Source: Alphaproteobacteria bacterium
GTDB taxonomy: Bacteria; Pseudomonadota; Alphaproteobacteria; Rhizobiales; Beijerinckiaceae
Direction of reading: 5' to 3'
Length of the DNA stretch: 64,000 bases
Assembly: GCA_016869595.1 (NCBI GenBank)
Contig: VGDT01000001.1
Location: 1 to 64,000 of the forward strand
Within the stretch, counting starts at the first letter, position 1. Each line of letters opens with the position of its first letter. The notes below the pieces were generated by a model. That model was not told the DNA's origin. It ran no database searches and saw nothing but the letters and a program-made list of their open reading frames with translations. Below are positions 18,401-26,351 of the stretch, piece by piece. Position numbers and translations under genes: made by a program.

Positions 18401-18787
18401 GGCATTCGTCAGGGGGCCGACGTCCTCGGGTTCGAGATAGGCGGCAAGCTCTGTTTTCTGTTCTTCAGGATAAGTGAAGGGAAAGTCTTCAGCATAAGGC
18501 TCAACAAAAAAATCGAAAGGATTGTAGACGGCAAGCTCCGCCAGCAGATCGACCTCGATCTTGAATTCGTTCGCTTTCTCCGGGAACACGAGACGCGCCA
18601 GCCAATTGCCGTTCGGGTCCTGCTGCCAGTTTATGAAGTAGTCCGAAGGCGCGATCTTGAGCGAGTAGCTCGACACCTTTGTGCGACAATGCGGAGCCGG
18701 GCGCAGGCGAACGATCTGCGGACCCAGCGAGACAGGCCGGTCATATTTGTAGTGCGTGATGTGATGGAGGGCGATCTGGATCGACAC
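15482..18787 (-). CDS. Transglutaminase-DUF2126 fusion protein
   Basis: A 1101-aa protein heading the three-gene operon. The N-terminal third is a transglutaminase-like domain (starts [18 protein letters not shown]; Cys in [11 protein letters not shown], His in [11 protein letters not shown], Asp in WVGLDATSG). The rest is the DUF2126 domain, fused to it in this family and containing GGEPTFVSI and [16 protein letters not shown] 18787 is preferred because family members begin at that point; an ATG at 18835 would add 16 atypical residues. The gene overlaps the ATP-grasp gene by 11 bases, so the three proteins are translationally linked. Divergent from the metallopeptidase gene on the plus strand. 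Confidence 0.92.
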   Translation of the reverse strand: MSIQIALHHITHYKYDRPVSLGPQIVRLRPAPHCRTKVSSYSLKIAPSDYFINWQQDPNGNWLARLVFPEKANEFKIEVDLLAELAVYNPFDFFVEPYAEDFPFTYPEEQKTELAAYLEPEDVGPLTNAFVQSLPREKTRTINFLVELNARLHRDILYVIRMEPGVQAPEETLALGSGSCRDSAWLLVQILRRLGLAARFVSGYLIQLKADTDPIEGPKGTDHDFTDLHAWTEVFLPGAGWVGLDATSGLFCGEGHLPLCGAPHYRSAAPISGFVEPAQVEFGFEMRVDRINEAPRITAPFSDEAWRRLDALGEKVDADLEALDVRLTMGGEPTFVSIDDFESAEWNTAATGPSKRERADDLIRRLRERFAPNGFLHYGQGKWYPGESLPRWAFGLYWRRDGKPIWSEPQFIADIMEPKGATTADAEVFVRHLAERLGVGADHAVPAYEDPAHWMVKESALPLNVDPSDPKIDDAEERSRMMRVFERGLSKPTGFVLPIQRWNARADSQSRWTSEKWTLRRGKLFLAPGDSPIGLRLPVASLPKLSEDEYPHVLPQDPFVPRDPLPEPGHFRRIQAGQAGGGHARQDVHEQSIVEGAVRTAFTIEPRDGHLCVFMPPVATLEDYLELLEAVEESAKATGAPLHIEGYPPPNDPRLEVIKVTPDPGVIEVNIHPAATWREAVETTTALYEEAREARLTTAKFMVDGRQIGSGGGNHVVLGGETPADSPFLRRPDLLKSLVLYWQRHPSLSYLFSGLFIGPTSQSPRVDEARHDSLYELEIALAQTPSPGDGYVPPWLVDRLFRNLLVDVAGNTHRAEICIDKLYSPDGPTGRLGLVEFRAFEMPPDARMSLAQQLLLRALVAWFWREPQHGDLVRWGTALHDKFMLPHFVWQDFLGVVDDLHRAGYGFEPEWFEAQREFRFPLAGSVEHGGVHLEVRGALEPWHVMGEEGGNGGTVRYVDSSLERLQIKAKGLVPGRHVITCNGHRVPMTSIGAPGEAVAGVRFKAWQPPSGLHPTFPVDAPLTFDVIDCWSRRSLGGCVYHATHPGGRNYDAFPVNSNEAEARRLARFQDHGHTPGPVDPPREEASHEFPLTLDLRRRIVR

Positions 18788-19075
18788 GTTATTTAGGGTC
18801 TCATCGCAGCGCCGTCCGCTTTCGAACTGGCGCAAAGCCGCTATCGAAGTTTAGCTGCGCTGGGCCGCGAAGTGTCAATCTGAAAGGCCAAGAAATTCGA
18901 GGCTTTGTTCGAAAATCCGGCAAAAAGCCTAGCGGCTGAATGCGACCTGCGCAATCAGCCGGCGCCGATCGATGTCCCGGAGGAAGGGTCTTCTGTCCGA
19001 TTCAATCAGTTTGAGCCTGGAACATTAGGTCTAACGCACAGTTATGGCCGCAAGCCGTCGGGGGAAAGAACTCCA
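18788..19075. promoter_or_regulatory. Divergent intergenic region with possible EcfG-type promoter
   Basis: Separates the minus-strand transglutaminase operon from the plus-strand metallopeptidase. At 19019-19023 GGAAC is followed after 16 bases by AGTT at 19040-19043, close to the alphaproteobacterial general-stress (EcfG) consensus GGAAC-N16/17-CGTT. It is placed for a short leader before ATG 19076, which has a purine-rich ribosome site (ggggaaagaa). Minus-strand promoter elements are not obvious. Confidence 0.4.
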
Positions 19076-20197
19076 ATGAAGGCCTTTCGATGCCAGGCTT
19101 GCCGCCAGAGCATACTTTTCGAGAACACCAAATGCGAAAGTTGCGGGCGCAAGCTCGGCTATCTCCCGCGCCTCGGCGAAATGACCGCCGTCGAACCGGT
19201 CGGCGACGGTTGGGTCGCGCTGGCTGACGGAACTCGCGAATACCGGTTCTGCAAGAATTGGGAGCTGCATGGATGCAATTGGATGGTCGAGAAGGGCGGT
19301 CCGTCGGAATACTGTCTCGCCTGTCAACACAATCGGACTGTGCCCGACTTGTCAGACGATAAGCGCCACGCCGCTTGGCAGAAAATCGAGACCGCCAAGC
19401 GGCGGCTGTTTTACAGTCTCATCCGACTAAATCTTCCCGCGCCGAACGTTTCCGATAACGACGGCGAGCCGCTCATCTTCGATTTTCTTGCGGAGGAGCT
19501 TTCTAAAAAGCCGGTTCTGACAGGCCATAGCTCGGGTTTGATAACGATCGCCTTGAAAGAAGCGGAAGATCCAGAGCGAGAGAAAATGCGCGACGAAATG
19601 GGCGAGCCCTATCGCACTTTACTCGGTCATTTCAGACATGAGATCGGCCATTATTATTGGGAGCGCATCGTGCCGAACTCACGTCACCTCGCGCCCTTTC
19701 GTGAGCTTTTTGGAGACGAGCGAGACGACTATTCCAACGCCTTGAAAAAACATTATGAAGAGGGGCCTTCAGCCGACTGGCGACAGAACCATATCAGCGC
19801 ATACGCCTCATGCCACGCGTGGGAAGATTTCGCGGAGACCTTTGCGCATTATCTCCATATCGTCGATACGCTCGAAACAGGCCGCAGCGCCGGGCTCGTG
19901 GTACGACGGAACGATGGCTCTCCCGCACGGGTCGATTTTGATCCGTACAGCTATCCCGACATCAACGAGATGATCGATAACTGGCTCGATATTTCATTCG
20001 CACTGAACAACATCAACCGATCCATGGGTCAGCCGGATATCTATCCCTTCGTGATCTCGCCAGTCGTCAAGGAGAAGCTGGGCTTTGTCCAAAGCCTCCT
20101 AAGGGATCATGCACAGCGCCCGTGTGCTGCGAGCGGCGTTTCAAGGCAGGGATTGCTCCCCATGGCGTATTGTGGCGGGCAAGCTCCCAACCAATAA
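19076..20197 (+). CDS. Zinc-ribbon putative zinc-binding metallopeptidase
   Basis: A 373-aa protein of the family with an N-terminal zinc ribbon and a C-terminal putative metallopeptidase domain. The ribbon has FRCQAC and CESCG followed by further Cys pairs (FCKNW...CNW, YCLACQ). The peptidase motif RHEIGHYYWERI (HExxH, about residue 187) supplies two zinc ligands and the catalytic Glu. ATG 19076 was chosen for its good ribosome site and because the zinc ribbon starts immediately; the frame is open to 18905 without family-like sequence. The substrate is unknown. A possible stress promoter lies just upstream. Confidence 0.87.
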   Translation: MKAFRCQACRQSILFENTKCESCGRKLGYLPRLGEMTAVEPVGDGWVALADGTREYRFCKNWELHGCNWMVEKGGPSEYCLACQHNRTVPDLSDDKRHAAWQKIETAKRRLFYSLIRLNLPAPNVSDNDGEPLIFDFLAEELSKKPVLTGHSSGLITIALKEAEDPEREKMRDEMGEPYRTLLGHFRHEIGHYYWERIVPNSRHLAPFRELFGDERDDYSNALKKHYEEGPSADWRQNHISAYASCHAWEDFAETFAHYLHIVDTLETGRSAGLVVRRNDGSPARVDFDPYSYPDINEMIDNWLDISFALNNINRSMGQPDIYPFVISPVVKEKLGFVQSLLRDHAQRPCAASGVSRQGLLPMAYCGGQAPNQ

Positions 20198-20425
20198 CCA
20201 GCGCAATCTTCCTCTCAAAGCCGCCACCGGCTTCGAGCCTGGCCCTGAAGGCTCGACGAACGCCGCCGATGAGATGATTGCCGCTCGACTCTCCAAACCG
20301 GTATAAGGGTTCGCTGGGTTCCCCGTTCCCCAGAGTGAATCAAAACGGTCCGCTGTCCAAGCGCATGAGACGGCGACTTTGGATGGCGGTATCTAGGAGC
20401 GCCGGACGTCCTTTCGGAGAATTGA

Positions 20426-21553
20426 ATGATCGTTTCGTCGGCTTCGGACTACCGAAAGGCCGCGCGGCGCAGGCTGCCTCGCTTCCTCTTTGATTATATT
20501 GATGGCGGAGCGAACGCCGAGGATACGTTAAAGGCCAATGTCGCTGATTTGAGAGCCGTCAACCTCAGACAGCGGGTGTTGAAGAATGCCGCGGATCTCA
20601 GTCTCACGACGGAGTGGTTTGGTCAGTCTTCCAGTCTTCCTGTGATCTTGGCGCCTGTGGGGTTGAGCGGGATGTTTGCCCGTCGCGGCGAGGTTCAGGT
20701 CGCCAACGCCGCTGAGAAAAAAGGTGTTCCCTATGTGTTGTCGACGCTGTCAATTTGCCCGCTTGAAGAAGTCGCGTCGCACTGTTCGTCGCTCTGGTTC
20801 CAGCTTTATGTGCTCAAGGACCGCAGGTTCATGCAGTCTATGTTGGAGCGCGCTCAGCACGCAGGCGTAAAAAATCTTGTTTTCACGGTAGACCTGCCTG
20901 TGCACGGATCGCGCTACCGCGACGCCCCTTCGGGTCTGTCCGGACCATACGCCGCGCAGCGGCGCATGCTTCAGGTCATCAGTAAACCCGCATGGGCCTT
21001 CGACGTTGGAATAAGAGGTCGTCCGCACGATCTCGGCAATATCTCGAATTATCTCGGCAAGGCGACAGGTCTGCAGGACTATGTCGGCTGGCTTGGAAAA
21101 AACATTGATCCGTCGATCAGCTGGTCGGACTTGGAATGGATCCGTGATTTTTGGAAGGGTCCTCTGATTCTTAAAGGCATATTGGATCCCGAGGACGCTC
21201 GAGACGCAGTGCGTTTCGGAGCGAATGGAATCGTCGTTTCGAACCACGGCGGACGCCAGCTGGATGGCGCGCTGTCGACGGTCAAAGCCCTCCCGCCGAT
21301 CGCCGATGCGGTCGGAAACGATCTCGAGGTTTTTGTCGATTCAGGCGTGCGGTCGGGACCGGACGTCATCCGCATGCTGGCGCTTGGCGCAAAAGGCGTC
21401 CTGCTCGGGCGGGCCGCCGCTTATGCTTTGGCTGCGGCCGGCCAGGCGGGCGTCGAGAATATGCTCGAGATCTTCGCCAAGGAAATGCGGGTCGCGATGA
21501 TTTTGACGGGGGTCACTTCAATCGCTCAAATTGACCGGCGAATTCTTGCTTGA
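20426..21553 (+). CDS. lldD: FMN-dependent L-lactate dehydrogenase / alpha-hydroxy acid oxidase
   Basis: A 375-aa FMN flavoprotein oxidising L-lactate (or a related 2-hydroxy acid) to the keto acid and passing electrons to the respiratory chain. Landmarks are [13 protein letters not shown], the FMN/active-site [13 protein letters not shown] with the catalytic His, and [19 protein letters not shown]. Length and motifs fit LldD; glycolate, mandelate or lactate specificity cannot be separated by eye. ATG 20426 has ggag 8-10 bases upstream. The gene stands alone and ends in a hairpin terminator. Confidence 0.9.
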   Translation: MIVSSASDYRKAARRRLPRFLFDYIDGGANAEDTLKANVADLRAVNLRQRVLKNAADLSLTTEWFGQSSSLPVILAPVGLSGMFARRGEVQVANAAEKKGVPYVLSTLSICPLEEVASHCSSLWFQLYVLKDRRFMQSMLERAQHAGVKNLVFTVDLPVHGSRYRDAPSGLSGPYAAQRRMLQVISKPAWAFDVGIRGRPHDLGNISNYLGKATGLQDYVGWLGKNIDPSISWSDLEWIRDFWKGPLILKGILDPEDARDAVRFGANGIVVSNHGGRQLDGALSTVKALPPIADAVGNDLEVFVDSGVRSGPDVIRMLALGAKGVLLGRAAAYALAAAGQAGVENMLEIFAKEMRVAMILTGVTSIAQIDRRILA

Positions 21554-21587
21554 TCTTCTGAGCCATGCGTCGGCCCAGAAGATTTTT
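21553..21587 (+). terminator. Rho-independent terminator of lldD
   Basis: An 8-bp inverted repeat ATCTTCTG (21553-21560) / CAGAAGAT (21576-21583) with three further pairs (GCC/GGC) inside after one mismatch and a 7-base loop, followed by a T run (21583-21587). It overlaps the last base of the lldD stop codon. Confidence 0.7.
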
Positions 21588-21963
21588 GCGTTGAATGTGC
21601 GCTTCCTGACTCGATAAGGCTTAGGACCTTAGCTTCACGTAAAAAGATCCACACGGCCGTTGGCAAGGCGATAAATTCCACTCACGACTTTGAGGCGCTT
21701 TTCGTTGAACGCGGCGCTCAGCAAAGGCGCTGCGGTCTTGAGCGTCTCGGCGCAAAGCCGGGCGTTCTCCTTGGTCGCGTTCTCTAACGGATCGCCCCGA
21801 CGGCGTGCGACTGCGTTTACCGCCGGCGCCAGAGCGGCGACAAGCGACGGTAGGTGGCCAGGTAAAGTCGTATGATCCTGTATCGAAGAAATCGCGGATT
21901 TAACAGCGCCGCAGGCTTCGTGACAGAGCACGAGAATGAGAGGAGTCTTCAGCACCTCCACGG

Positions 21964-21972
21964 CATATTCCA
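21964..21972. repeat. Target-site duplication, left copy
   Basis: CATATTCCA, identical to 23389-23397, directly abutting the left end of the insertion sequence within the carbonic anhydrase gene. Confidence 0.93.
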
Positions 21973-23388
21973 GAGCTATCGCCGATTTTTGGTGACGGCC
22001 TGAAGGATCAGGCGGCAGCGGTTTGGGGCTGAGAGTCGGCCGGCGTTGCGACGACCTCGAGCCCGTCGATGAACTTCACACCCTCGATGATTTTTGGCAA
22101 CTGGTTGTGGCCGTCGAGACGGCGCCAACTTTTTTGCGCGCCCTCGACCAGCTTGAACACCATGGCGAGCGCGGTCTTGTTCGAAAGGCATCCCTTCGAT
22201 CGGATGGTCCTGTGCCGCACGGTCGCGAAGGTGCTTTCGATGGGGTTTGTCGTTCTCAAATGCTTCCAGTGCTCGGCGGGAAAATCGTAGAAGGCGAGCA
22301 GCGCCACGCGATCCTTCTTCAGGCATTCGGCCGCCTTCTCGTATTTGAGCGCGTAGTTTTCGATGAAAGCGTCGAACGCGGCTTCGGCCTCGGCCTTGGT
22401 TTCCGCCATCCAGATCGCCTGCAAGGCCCGCTTGGCCTTGGCATGCTGGCTCTTTGGCAGCTTGTTCAGCACGTTTGCCGTCTTGTGCACCCAGCAGCGC
22501 TGCTCGCGTGTTTTCGGCCACACCTCGCCGAGCGCCTTCCAGAACCCGAGAGCGCCATCGGCGGCGGCGAGTTCCGGCGCGACAGACAAGCCACGCCGCT
22601 TCAGATCGAGCAGTAAGACACGCCAGTCGTGGGCGCTCTCGCGCGTGCCGTCGGTGAAGCCGACAAGCTCCTTCCTGCCCTCCGGCGTGGCGCCGATGAT
22701 GACGAGGATGCATTGCGCATTGTCCTCCAAACGCGCCTGCAGATGAATGCCGTCGGCCCAGACATAGACGTAGCGCTTGGTGGAAAGGTCGCGCTCGTTC
22801 CAGCGCTTGTGCTCGTCGAGCCAGACCTCCTTCAGCCGCGCGATCGTCGAGGCCGACAAGCCAGGAGCATCCTTGCCGAGCAAGGCGGCCAGCGCTTCCT
22901 CGAAGTCGCCGGTCGAAACGCCCTTCAGGTAGAGGATCGGAATCAGCATCTCCAGGCTCTTCGAGCGCCGGGCGTAAGGCGGCAGGATCGCGGGCGTGAA
23001 GCGGATGCGCTCGGGATCGCCGGCGCCAGCCTCCCGGTCGCGCACGCGCGGCTGGCGAACGCCAACGGGGCCAATACCGGTCATGATCTCCCGCTGCGGC
23101 AGGCGGCCGTGGCGCACAACGCGCCGATGGCCGTCCCCGGTCTTGAGATCGGCATGTTTGGTCAAAAACTCGGTGACCTCGGCTTCGACCGCCTGGCTCA
23201 ACAGGGCGCACGCCCCATTGCGCAGCACCTCGGTCAATTGGTCGCTGAAGGTCCCTGGCTGAATCAGCTTGATGACGTTATCCTTGGACACGGCGTATCA
23301 CTCCTTCGATGGAGAAGTGGAGGCTCGAACACCCCCACGATACGCCGCCTTACCGATTCACGCCGTCACCAACTTTCGGCAATAGCTC
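21973..23388 (-). mobile_element. IS256-family insertion sequence, 1416 bp, with terminal inverted repeats and 9-bp target duplication
   Basis: The left end begins GAGCTATCGCCG and continues TTTTTGGTGACGGC. The right end read on the minus strand begins GAGCTATTGCCG and continues AAAGTTGGTGACGGC. These imperfect inverted repeats span about 32 bases. The element is flanked by identical 9-bp direct repeats CATATTCCA (21964-21972 and 23389-23397), the length expected for IS256-family transposition. The single transposase gene is intact, and the perfect duplication suggests a recent insertion. Confidence 0.95.
22008..23291 (-). CDS. IS256-family (mutator-type) transposase
   Basis: A 427-aa DDE transposase read from GTG 23291. 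The catalytic residues are visible in VWADGIHLQ (first Asp), ELAAADGALGFWKAL (second Asp) and TTNPIESTFATVRHRT (Glu with the family-typical following residues). A CWVHK motif also typical of the family lies between the second Asp and the Glu. The length matches full-length family members and no frameshift is seen, so the element may be active. Long open frames on the opposite strand are shadows of this gene. Confidence 0.96.
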   Translation of the reverse strand: MSKDNVIKLIQPGTFSDQLTEVLRNGACALLSQAVEAEVTEFLTKHADLKTGDGHRRVVRHGRLPQREIMTGIGPVGVRQPRVRDREAGAGDPERIRFTPAILPPYARRSKSLEMLIPILYLKGVSTGDFEEALAALLGKDAPGLSASTIARLKEVWLDEHKRWNERDLSTKRYVYVWADGIHLQARLEDNAQCILVIIGATPEGRKELVGFTDGTRESAHDWRVLLLDLKRRGLSVAPELAAADGALGFWKALGEVWPKTREQRCWVHKTANVLNKLPKSQHAKAKRALQAIWMAETKAEAEAAFDAFIENYALKYEKAAECLKKDRVALLAFYDFPAEHWKHLRTTNPIESTFATVRHRTIRSKGCLSNKTALAMVFKLVEGAQKSWRRLDGHNQLPKIIEGVKFIDGLEVVATPADSQPQTAAA

Positions 23389-23397
23389 CATATTCCA
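23389..23397. repeat. Target-site duplication, right copy
   Basis: CATATTCCA, identical to 21964-21972, directly abutting the right end of the insertion sequence. Confidence 0.93.
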
Positions 23398-23776
23398 AGC
23401 TCGCGATATTGTCCGGATTCACGATATTGCCGGCGACACGCACGACGAACAGATCTCCGCGCGAACTGTCGAAGGCGTATTCCGGCGCAATCCGTGAATC
23501 GGCGCAGCTGAGAATCGCTGCATAAGGATTCTGCCCGCCGACGAGCGCCTCGCGTTCGGCGGCGAAGTCGTGCCGCTTTGCGACGCCTTGCTGATATCGC
23601 TTATTGCCCTCCATCAGGCGCGCCAACGCGTCGTCAGGGGTCATCACGTTCTCAGGCTTGGGCGGCGTACTAGCCTGCTTTGTCCGTTTAGATTGGGCTA
23701 TTTGGCCCTTCGCGTTCGCGCTTGTAACCGCCATCGCTCCCGCTGCGGCGCCGAAGACAAAGGTTCTGCGACGCAT

Positions 23777-24103
23777 CTTGCTTCCATGAATGATGTCGGC
23801 AAAGCCACAAGCCTGACACATGACGCGATCCTCCGGGGGAGAGACAATCCTCCACTATTTGTGGTGCAAACATAACACGCACAGTCGCCAGCCAGATAGC
23901 AGGAGAGTGTCTTCTCCTCTCGCTCAAACTCTGCCAGGGATCGGGAGCGTGCCGATTGGATGCGTCTTAACGAGACGAGCCGACGCTACGCATTTAATTT
24001 ACCATACAATTTACAAATCGCCGTCGCGCAGCGTTGGCCCACATTATGGCCGCAACCTAAGTCGACGCTCCATCGTCCGCTATTTGACGAGTGGAGGTGC
24101 AAC
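23777..24103. other. Intergenic region between the carbonic anhydrase and the NepR-like gene
   Basis: 327 bp separating two divergent genes. Open frames here on both strands lack family-like sequence. The right half is relatively AT-rich (around 23990-24030) and could hold the plus-strand promoter. A small inverted repeat CGTCT/AGACG occurs near 23961-23978. I see no clear GGAAC-type stress promoter. Confidence 0.5.
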
Positions 24104-24337
24104 ATGCGTCGGCTCCGCTTGTATCGCCAAGAGGTCGGCGATCAATTCGGCGAATTGTTACGACAAACGTACGATGATGTCCTTCAAGAGCCGCTTCCGG
24201 GCCGTTTGCTCGATCTCTTGGAGAGGCTGGAAAGGGCCGCGACGTCGCTTTTACAAGAAGCGCGGCCGTCCGAAATTAGCGAGGCCGCTCGAGAAGCGCT
24301 AATGTCCTTGGCGCGCCGACGTTCAGCTGTCGACTGA
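24104..24337 (+). CDS. NepR-like anti-sigma factor (stand-alone)
   Basis: A 77-aa protein starting at ATG 24104 behind a strong ribosome site (gtggaggtg). The core VGDQFGELLRQTYDDVLQEPLPGRLLDLLERLE matches the two-helix NepR pattern (LR-x-x-Y-D-x-V-x-x-E-P-x-P-x-R-x-x-x-L-L-x-x-L). NepR holds the ECF sigma factor EcfG inactive until phosphorylated PhyR takes it away. No phyR, ecfG or matching histidine kinase is in the window, so this is an unlinked and possibly secondary copy. The arginine-rich C-terminus (LARRRSAVD) is unremarkable. The open frame extends to 23960 without family-like sequence. Confidence 0.8.
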   Translation: MRRLRLYRQEVGDQFGELLRQTYDDVLQEPLPGRLLDLLERLERAATSLLQEARPSEISEAAREALMSLARRRSAVD

Positions 24338-24390
24338 GGTCAGGTTAGGCAGATGGCGGGGGCCGCGTGCCCGAAAAATGGCGGGCTAAC
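24338..24390. terminator. Possible bidirectional hairpin between converging genes
   Basis: AGGTTAG at 24342-24348 pairs perfectly with CTAACCT at 24386-24392 across a 37-base GC-rich loop, between the end of the NepR-like gene and the end of the DUF5996 gene. No clear T run follows on either strand, so the terminator role is tentative. Confidence 0.3.
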
Positions 24391-25344
24391 CTATCCCCGA
24401 ACTGAACGCGGGATGCCGATATTTCCCATCGGACATTCGAGGGCGGCGCGGTCCCATCCAGCGGCGTCCGCGGCAGCGTCATAGGTGCTCTGCAAGAAGC
24501 TCAGTAGCGTAGCATCGGGATGCTCGGCGCTCCGCACAACATCATATGGCATGATAAATTCCTTGAGATCCTGGCTAAAAAAAGCGCCATCCGGTTTGAC
24601 CGGCGCGCGATCAAACCCCGACGGCGCCGGGTAGGCATACGAATAGAAGGCAGGGAAATCGACTGTGCCGCCTCCAGGCCAAAAGCCGGCGCTGCTCACC
24701 TCATGTGAGTATGCTTCCCGCACAACAGCGTCGGAAAGATTGGGGACGCCACCCGGATGGAGCGGCGCACGGCGACCGGAAAATCTTGTCACCGCCAAAT
24801 CAAAGCTGCCCCAGAAAAAGTGCACTGGGCTCGCCTTGCCAATAAAGCCCGTCCGAAAATATTTGAACACGCGATCGGCTTGCATAAGCAATCTGAAAAA
24901 CCGGTTCGCATAATCAGGATCGTAGGCGGCATGGATCTCGTCCTTCGTGAAGGGAATCGCGTCAGGGATTTCGTTCGGACGCTCATTGATGCGAACGAAA
25001 ATGTTCAACTCCTCGAGTTCTCTTAAGAGATGCGAATAGAAATCGGCGACGGCCTGAGACCGGAGCTTCATCTGCCGTCGTCCGCCGTCGCTCGACGCAA
25101 TACGAAGCACCTGGTCGATGAAATCGAAGTCGATTTGAAAAGCTCTTGCGCCATATGCGATCGGCGAAGTGGTGAGGCCGCGCGCCGTCACGTACAGCGC
25201 GACGTGCCAGGAGTGGTTTAGCCAGGGCGTAAGCGACAATCGAATCTTGCCGACAATCTGAGTCCACAAGTGCAGAGTAGCGTAAGTTTCCCGCCAGGCG
25301 TCATATGGCAGTGCTGGCCAAGCGTTTCGATCTGCTTCACTCAC
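24391..25344 (-). CDS. DUF5996 family protein
   Basis: A DUF5996 protein of about 317 aa; function unknown. Landmarks are WPALPYDAWRETYATLHLWTQIVGKIRL at the N-terminus and FFWGSFDLAVTRFSGR in the middle, the latter recalling a conserved substrate-binding or metal-site strand. GTG 25344 was chosen because family members begin a few residues before WPALPY. A TTG at 25392 would overlap the egtD stop (TTGA) and add 16 residues, and is a real alternative. It is the last gene of the egtB-egtD run, so it may act with ergothioneine metabolism; that is inference. Confidence 0.8.
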   Translation of the reverse strand: MSEADRNAWPALPYDAWRETYATLHLWTQIVGKIRLSLTPWLNHSWHVALYVTARGLTTSPIAYGARAFQIDFDFIDQVLRIASSDGGRRQMKLRSQAVADFYSHLLRELEELNIFVRINERPNEIPDAIPFTKDEIHAAYDPDYANRFFRLLMQADRVFKYFRTGFIGKASPVHFFWGSFDLAVTRFSGRRAPLHPGGVPNLSDAVVREAYSHEVSSAGFWPGGGTVDFPAFYSYAYPAPSGFDRAPVKPDGAFFSQDLKEFIMPYDVVRSAEHPDATLLSFLQSTYDAAADAAGWDRAALECPMGNIGIPRSVRG

Positions 25345-25388
25345 GTTTGTCGTACTCGCTCCAGCTCTTCGCGTCGTCCGGTCTCCGT

Positions 25389-26351
25389 TCAAGGCGTCAG
25401 TAGTTCGTGTACGCTGAACAGGTTCAGCTCATCTGTCCATACGCGCTGAGGGGTCCAGCCCGCAGATCGCGCCATCAAATGGAACTCCTCGATCGTATAT
25501 TTGTAAGCATTTTCTGTATGGATCGTTTCTCCGGTACGAAATCGGAATCTTCGGCCTTTCACCCAAACATCCTGATCGCTTGAGCTGATAAGATGCATTT
25601 CGATGCGTCCTTCGAACGGCTCGTAGATCGCTGCATGGCGAAAGCTATTAAGATCGAACGTGCCCTGGAGTTCACGGTTGATGCGCGCGAGCAGATTGAG
25701 ATTGAATGCAGCGGTGACGCCATTCGCGTCATTGTAGGCTTGTACGAGCTGGCGAACGTCTTTCTTCAGATCGACGCCAATGATCAACCTGCCGCTTGGC
25801 GAGAGCGTTCCACGCATCGCTTGCAGCAATTGCGTCGCCTCTGCGGTGCTGAAATTGCCGATGGTCGATCCTGGAAAAAATCCGAGTTTTGATCGCTTCG
25901 CCAGTTCGATAGGCAGCTCGATCGGATGCGAAAAATCAGCCGCAGCCGGCCGTATGTTGAGCCGGGGAAATCGAGCGGTCAGCCGTGTCCGGGCGTGCGT
26001 AAGAGCGCTTTCCGAGATGTCGACTGGCGCATAGGCATACAGCTCCGGCAGCTCTCGAAGAAGAATTTCCGTCTTGATGCTCGAACCGGAGCCGAATTCG
26101 ACGAGAACGGTTTCCTCGGACTCTCCCTCTAGCATCTGTGTCGCATTGGCTTCGAGAACCGCAATCTCAACTCTTGTCGGATAATATTCTGGCTGTCGCG
26201 TAATTTCTTCGAAAAGCGCGCTGCCTGCGGCGTCATAGAAAAAACGACAGGGAAGACTTTTCCGCCGTCGGGACAAGCCTTCCAGCACGCTGGTAACGAA
26301 GTCGTCCGCTTGCGGCAGGCTCGTCGCAAGGCGTTCGGTCGCCTCTGACAT
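25389..26351 (-). CDS. egtD: L-histidine N-alpha-methyltransferase EgtD
   Basis: SAM-dependent enzyme that trimethylates histidine to hercynine, the first step of ergothioneine synthesis. 320 aa from ATG 26351, which shares a base with the egtB stop (TGATG). Motifs: FFYDAAGSALFEEITRQPEYYPTR at the N-terminus, the SAM site LVEFGSGSSIKT, and FFPGSTIGNFS, all typical of EgtD. Translation continues into, or nearly into, the DUF5996 gene. The longer open frame to 26573 is a shadow of egtB. Confidence 0.95.
   Translation of the reverse strand: MSEATERLATSLPQADDFVTSVLEGLSRRRKSLPCRFFYDAAGSALFEEITRQPEYYPTRVEIAVLEANATQMLEGESEETVLVEFGSGSSIKTEILLRELPELYAYAPVDISESALTHARTRLTARFPRLNIRPAAADFSHPIELPIELAKRSKLGFFPGSTIGNFSTAEATQLLQAMRGTLSPSGRLIIGVDLKKDVRQLVQAYNDANGVTAAFNLNLLARINRELQGTFDLNSFRHAAIYEPFEGRIEMHLISSSDQDVWVKGRRFRFRTGETIHTENAYKYTIEEFHLMARSAGWTPQRVWTDELNLFSVHELLTP

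Larger units (their letters stand above)
21635..23776 (-). pseudogene. Tat-exported beta-carbonic anhydrase interrupted by an IS256-family element
   Basis: Two halves of one gene flank the insertion. The 5' half (23776 down to 23389) encodes a twin-arginine signal (MRRRTFVFGAAAGAMAV) and the zinc-site start SCADSR. The 3' half (21972 down to 21635) carries CHEACGAVK, with the remaining zinc ligands, to the stop. Removing the element and one copy of the 9-bp duplication restores a continuous 238-codon frame reading NIASLEYAVEVLKTPL across the junction. The intact enzyme would interconvert CO2 and bicarbonate in the periplasm. As it stands, the zinc site is split, so the gene is inactive. A fragment starting at GTG 21961 could be translated but would lack the first ligands. 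Confidence 0.93.

Noticed and set aside
22023-23525. Long plus-strand open frames across the insertion sequence
   Set aside because: They are exact shadows of the IS256-family transposase on the minus strand, which has all catalytic motifs.
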